DNA of 64,000 nucleotides from Sphaerolaimus hirsutus (lineage: Eukaryota; Nematoda; Chromadorea; Monhysterida; Sphaerolaimidae): assembly GCA_964036195.1 (NCBI GenBank), contig OZ038454.1:1984001-2048000 (forward strand), read 5' to 3'. Of this stretch, positions 59,030 to 64,000 are shown in pieces; position 1 is the first letter of the stretch; every line of letters starts with the position of its first letter. The notes beneath the pieces are model-generated. The model saw nothing but the letters and a program-made list of their open reading frames with translations, made no database searches and was not told the DNA's origin. The translations under genes and the position numbers were made by a program.

Positions 59030-59666
59030 CCCCAGATTTAATTGGGCAGACAGATTTCTGCCCTCTGCGCCCCGCACCTGACACGCCCGTCATGCACGCC
59101 AGGCAAAATTTTGTAAAACGAGATTCAATTGCACCCTGCATGCCAGGCGCCTGACACGCCCGACGCGCCTGCCAGACACGCCCTCACGAGTGCCTGACTT
59201 GCCTGAAAATTGCAAAATGAGATTAAATTGTGAGGGCATGCCTGGCAAAATTTAACAGAACATGAAAAGTGTGCCCTGCATCCTCAGAGGTGCAGGGCAG
59301 GTAACTTTTCATGTTTTCAGTTTGACTTTTTCCATAGTGTATCCAAATATTTTTTTTTGTATCCAAATCTTATTTTTCATGTATCCAAATCTTAAGTTTT
59401 TTGCTATCCAAATCTTATGTTTTGTATCAAAAACTTATGTTTGTGTATCCAAATCTTATGTTCATGCCTGTCCTGCTAGGCACCTGACAGCTGCCGCCGA
59501 GCAGGCAATTAAATCTCACTCTGCCTGGCGGTCGGGCGGTGGCTGTCAGGCGCCTGGCATGACAGGCAGGCGGCGCGGGCATGCCTGCCCAATCAAATCT
59601 CGAAATGCTAGACACGCCCGTCATGTCCTCCCTGTCAAGGATAATCTGCCCAATTAAATCTGGGGC
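59030..59666. mobile_element. Inverted-repeat element with CCTGGC/GCCTGACA repeats (copy B)
   Basis: Counterpart of 25230-25860, with an extra GGCGGTCGGGCGGTGG segment near 59527 that is not in copy A. Confidence 0.55.
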
Positions 59667-60681
59667 CAGGGGTGCATGTAGGCAGGTACCCCCTGCATAC
59701 ACCCATCCCTCAGTTATAAACTGCCCCCTTGCATTTGGGCCAAATTATAGACATGGAAATATTTCTTTTTGTATACACCATCTAGGGATGGCCAAAAAAA
59801 GTTTTTTCTACCACAGGGTTTTTTTATATAAAAAAACCCAAGTTTTTTTCAAAAAAATAAAACCGTTTTTTTTCAAAAGCTCCCAGATATGGCTGATATT
59901 CCCCATGAGTCCCAGATATTCCCCATGAGTCAATATATACAGGTAAATCAAACAGGTTGACAGTACTTTGTGATGTTATATATAGCCATAGATAAGGGAT
60001 CACATTATAAGTGGTGCTTTCTGTCAAAAATATCTGTTTTATGCTGACTTATTATGTAAACAGTGGACACGTCAGGACCGGCACCTACTTTCTGAGTTGG
60101 TGCCAGATGCCATATCTTCAGCTATAGTGGGGGGATTTTTTAGAAATTTTGAGTTTACATACTCAACATCCCCCCACTACTTTATACGGGATGGGGGAGG
60201 TCGGTGACCCACCTGAGTGTGAATATTCTTTTTGAAAGAATGGCTGTCCAACTCCAAGCGAGTGTTTTTTTTCAATATAACGGGCTGCCACACTAAAACT
60301 GTTGTGGGGAATTGATTGAAATTTTGAGGGGGTGTACACAACACCACCCCACTACTGTTCATGGAAGGGGAACCCCCTGGTGACCCCCCTGAGAGAGGAC
60401 CACTGGAAAATAAACAGATATTTTTTTAAATTCACTGGACAGCAAAAAAAAATTACATAAGAAAATCCCTTAGAGGACAATGTATACCACTGTAAAAAGA
60501 GTGCATTAAAAACAAATTTAATAACCAAAATTTAATCTGGTACTGGTGTATCTTCGACACCCATACACACGATCCAGATTAAATTTCGATTTAAGTCAAA
60601 TTTCAGTCAATTTAAGTCAAATACACACTTTTAAAGCTGGTGAATGTGTGAATAAACGTCACTGTGCATCCACACATTCAG

Positions 60682-61474
60682 GCAGCCTATAACAGAGAAG
60701 CAAACCCAAACAATACTGCACTCATGGAACAGGGCCACATGCCTGATCCAGCCGGCGGACAGGGGCGTGGCCGTGCGCATCTTCATGCACATGGTCAAGC
60801 TGGCACCTGAGATCAAGGTGGTGTTCGGCTACAAGAACCACAGCACCAGCCACATGCTCCAAGACGAGTCCTTCTGTGAGAAAATGGTCACCTTCCAGAA
60901 GTCGCTTGACCGCATACTCAATCAGTTGACAGATACTGAAAGGCTTGTGTCTCACCTCAGGCAACTTGGCAAGATACACCTGCAATATCAAAAAAAAGTG
61001 AGGGGGTTTTGCAATTGGGGTGTCTACTTCTAGAATTTGATAAATCCAGAAATGACAAAGTTGAGTTTATGAAAAAACAACTGGCGATGAAATAACAACT
61101 CCTCCCTTGAATACCCCCTGAGGAACTCCCCAGTAAAACCAAAACAAAATAATAACACCCCATTTGAGAATACCTTAGGTATCTTTGAGATAATATTTGA
61201 CCTAGTATACAACATTATCAATATAGACTACTTCCTCTCAAAATCACCAAAAAAATTCAATGCAAACAGGGATTCAATGCAAATATGTGGAATGTGTTTG
61301 CTGAGGCAATGATAGAAACTGTGTGCTATTGGGAAGGCATTAGCCGGAAATCTGGGCAGAAAAAGGAGGTAATCAAAATCTGGCACTGTGCAGTCACTTT
61401 CATAGTGATGCACATGTCCATTGGTTTCTATGATGCCAAGCAAGATGCAAGGAGCCCCAGAACTCGCAGAACTG
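60682..61474 (+). CDS. Globin, neuroglobin-like, two exons (copy B)
   Basis: Exons 60682-60997 and 61270-61474 match copy A almost exactly: same phase-0 intron, same LGKIHLQY proximal-His motif, same GFNANMWNVFAEAM helix. Visible coding differences are few (for example ACTCCTGG in A versus ACTCATGG in B near the HSW motif). The intron has small indels (ATGACAACTGG versus AAAACAACTGG). The upstream start exon is not seen here either. Both copies keep an open frame. Confidence 0.72.
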
Positions 61475-61651
61475 GTGAGTCACGGAAAACAATATTTTTT
61501 ATTGAAAATCGTTTTCAAGATCAAACATTTCATTTGTTATTCTATTCATGCTGCTCGGGGATGCCGGCGCAATGTCGCTGGCACAGTCACACAGCAAGTC
61601 GTTCAGACGAAAAATGTGTGAAAAAAACTATTGTTTTTACATTCCTCCAAT

Positions 61652-61814
61652 GGTCCCACACATGCTAGTTGACATTGACACCAAATGTCAACTGGTTCTG
61701 TTCCCAATTCAAAGCTTGCATTTGAATGTCGTTCATCTGCTAGTCAGCAAGTTTTGATTTGGTATCGGCACCAGTTGACATTTGGTGTCCATGTCAACTA
61801 GCGTGTGTGAGCCC
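61652..61814. mobile_element. Palindromic TTGACA MITE (copy B, second)
   Basis: Counterpart of 27842-28004. Confidence 0.65.
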
Positions 61815-62811
61815 AAAAGAACCGCAAATAAAAAAAGTTGACAAAAATATTGAATGGTGCTCTTTTATTAGAAGAATTTTCACTTTCTATATTTGTTATA
61901 AATGTTTTTTTTTATAATCATGGATTTGTCAAACTTTGCAGTCACCCACGAATTTACTCTGGTTTAGTCCAGTTATACCACGCTTAACCCACAAAAAAAT
62001 TTTCAGCGTGGTATGACAAAAGTGTGCCACACGATATGCGCCAAATTATGCATGTTAATGAACTCGAGTACCGCGCATTGTGATTTGACCCCTGTTGCGC
62101 ACACCCCGCATAACCCGTAATGTGTCGCGTTAGCGTAACTCAATGTAAACAAAATTGCGCAAATAATTACTACTGCGGGATAAACAAAATGATGTTCTCG
62201 CCTCGTTTACCCCGCTTGTATACCATGGGGTATCTTTTCACAGGCAGCCTGGTCACACATGAGTACAGAAAACGTAGAGTAAAATTTTTATACTTTTATG
62301 CTGTGTAAAAGGTGAATAAACGTAAATATCTTTAAATACTCATTTTCTGTAGTCGCGTACTTTCAAAAAGTACGCGAGTAAGTGAGTACCGGTATTTTTT
62401 CGGGAGGAAACATAAACGTATTTACGCAGCACTCGACTATACGTATTTATCGAGTAAACGTAAATACGTTTGTACAACTACCATATTTCCTCGAAATACC
62501 CCCCTCGAAATACCCCCCCCCCCCTCTCGAGAGCACTATGAAACAATCACACCCCCCCCCTCGAAATACCCCCCCCAGACTGAGTGTAAAGAGAACGTAC
62601 ATGACAAATACTGCGGTTTGTGTTCTGCGTAGTGCAGAACACACGTTAAAACAATGTTGGAATCACGTTAGAACAGTGTTTATACCATCTACGTACTAAT
62701 ATTAGTATACAGGAGTATGTCATGTCAGTTATTGATGCAATTTTCTACCATAGCGCACATCACAAACCACGATTTTGTACTAGGATTTCAAAAAATTTCC
62801 TGTGAAACAAT

Positions 62812-64000
62812 GGCCCCACGCACACTAGTTTACTGGCGTTTTCAGTTTACTGGCGGTAAACTCCATTTTTTAGTTTACCGGCTAAATTCACGCATAGTAA
62901 AAGTGGGCGGAGTTTAGGCTGCCATCTTTATTTTTTTCAAGTTTGCCAGTGATGTGAATTTACGCTGTAAACATTAATTTCTAATTTCTTTAATTGTGGA
63001 AGAACGGAGCATTGTTTATGCAATTTTTTTGCGTCATCGTGTACAGTACATTGTGTAGATGTTGTCAAAATTTTTAAAATATTTTTAAGTGCAACATTGG
63101 ATTTTTTATTGAATTTATCATTTTTTTGTGGAAATAAATTTTTATAAAATCACCTGTTACGTTTTTTCGTTTATTGAAACGTTCTAAATTATCAGTTTCC
63201 TTTGCGCTATCGATTGGTGTACACAGCGGACATGAAATATAAACTTTCGATTTTTTATGATTTTATTTCAATTAAACGCAAATAAATCACTAGCACGTGA
63301 ACGGAAAGCCCGAATCCGGAAAAAAAAATCACACATGAAAGAGGAACATTAGCTGCACACATCACACAATTTTTCGCGGCGTGAAACGAAAGACTTTGCG
63401 AATTATGATTTAATCACAATTAAAAAAGAAAAAATCAGCCAAAAATCGAATAGTGAATGAAAATTGTCCATTCAACGACAGTGTACTACATAACAACCAT
63501 TATAACCGGTTGCAATCGAAAAATGAAGTGTAGCTGTAGCAGATAGCATGAAAATGAATTTTTTGTATTTGTTACATCAGTTTACCATTCCAGTGCCACT
63601 TTAATGCTAACTGCTACTGCAACGGAAATATTTCAGTTTGATTTTTATATTCAACGTAGTTGCAAATTCAGCAGTCAGCGGGATTCACCCACGGAACACG
63701 ACCGGCGTCCGTCATCATCCACTCCTTGATTGCATCCCTGATGGGGCGCGCATCTCTTTCGTCAACGTCCCTTCGGATTGGCACGTTATCGATCGTATCC
63801 ATGTTGTCGTACACTGGTCGCCACTGCAGCTGTGTATGGGAATGAATTTATGTGATGTTGAATTGTAACAGTGAATATGCAAGGTAAACTTACATTTCGC
63901 TCAACAGTGTCGTTCGGGTCGTCTTGTGGTTTTTCATCGCCATTTTCATCAAATTGGTTGGCAGCACTTTCCCCGCGGATATCACGCAGCCAATTGTGCA
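62812..64000. mobile_element. Left part of a PIF/Harbinger-type element, continues past the window
   Basis: The terminus GGCCCCACGCACACTAG is followed by AGTTTACTGGCG and GTTTACCGGC repeats. An AT-rich region and two minus-strand transposase exons follow. The terminus resembles that of the TTGACA MITEs at 24825 and 27842, suggesting they belong to the same superfamily. The other end is outside the window. 62950-63660 holds no gene that I can see. Confidence 0.65.
63668..64000 (-). CDS. PIF/Harbinger-type transposase, C-terminal exons (partial)
   Basis: Minus-strand exon 64000-63894 encodes NWLRDIRGESAANQFDE and splices (GTAAGT...CACAG) in phase 0 to exon 63829-63668, which ends GRVPWVNPADC and a stop. 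The HN-[FW]-L-R block and the R-[DE]-[AE]-[IF]-...-GxVPW tail are typical of Harbinger (HARBI1-like, DDE_Tnp_4) nucleases, which cut and rejoin DNA at TIRs. The catalytic acidic residues lie upstream, beyond the window. The two exons are open. The start is not in the window. Confidence 0.68.

Larger units (their letters stand above)
52832..62812. repeat. Segmental duplication, copy B
   Basis: Direct-orientation copy of 13137-28995. It lacks the hAT-like elements at 17689, 19984 and 21019 and the virus-like tandem repeat. It carries its own insertions at 54186, 55593 and 56459 and a complete version of the element at 57932. It ends where the Harbinger-type element starts at 62812. Confidence 0.88.

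Overview
The window is eukaryotic, almost certainly from an animal (probably an invertebrate; no closer assignment is safe). Supporting signs are spliced genes with GT-AG introns and consistent phases, a neuroglobin-like globin gene, long AT-rich spacers, and a very dense load of DNA transposons, many nested. No rRNA, tRNA or CRISPR is visible.

Region 1 (about 1-13.1 kb) looks like an endogenised virus-like element. On the minus strand, nine exons (8549-10601) form an open ~455-residue protein matching the double-jelly-roll major capsid proteins of Polinton/adintovirus-like elements, the family often annotated in animals as 'F54H12.2-like'. Upstream on the same strand are a small ORF, a Gln-rich protein ending SSEWL, and a frameshifted protein ending SDWM whose tail resembles a penton/minor capsid protein. 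On the plus strand a convergent gene (about 1.0-7.6 kb) joins in phase into a protein of roughly 1,400 residues with an NLS-like cluster and a Cys-rich C-terminus. At least three introns in these two genes carry the terminal inverted repeats of MITE families that occur elsewhere in the window, so they look like transposon-derived introns (introners).

Region 2 (10.25-19.06 kb) is a near-perfect 4,408-bp tandem duplication. It repeats the 5' part of the capsid gene, the upstream genes, and the start of a 1.7-kb hAT-like element. One breakpoint abuts the target-site duplication of a small hAT element.

Region 3: a segmental duplication pairs about 13.14-29.0 kb with 52.83-62.81 kb. Each copy has insertions missing from the other, which gives at least seven filled/empty site pairs. 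Six show 8-bp target duplications (hAT type) and one shows a TA duplication. Both copies carry two intact globin exons.

Region 4 (29-52.8 kb) has no clear host gene apart from one possible exon near 33.4-33.7 kb. It holds nested elements: hAT-type elements whose subterminal regions are built from short repeats specific to each family (GGCACC, GCGCCA, AAACGG and others), MITEs with TA duplications and CCGTATTTC-like ends, palindromic CGGCGGAC elements, and elements filled with TACCGATCTAC repeats. One hAT-type element (41283-43199) carries a broken BEL/Pao reverse-transcriptase segment. Three adjacent tandem arrays lie at 45.6-47.4 kb.

Region 5 (62.81-64.0 kb) is the left end of a PIF/Harbinger-type element, with the last two exons of its transposase on the minus strand.
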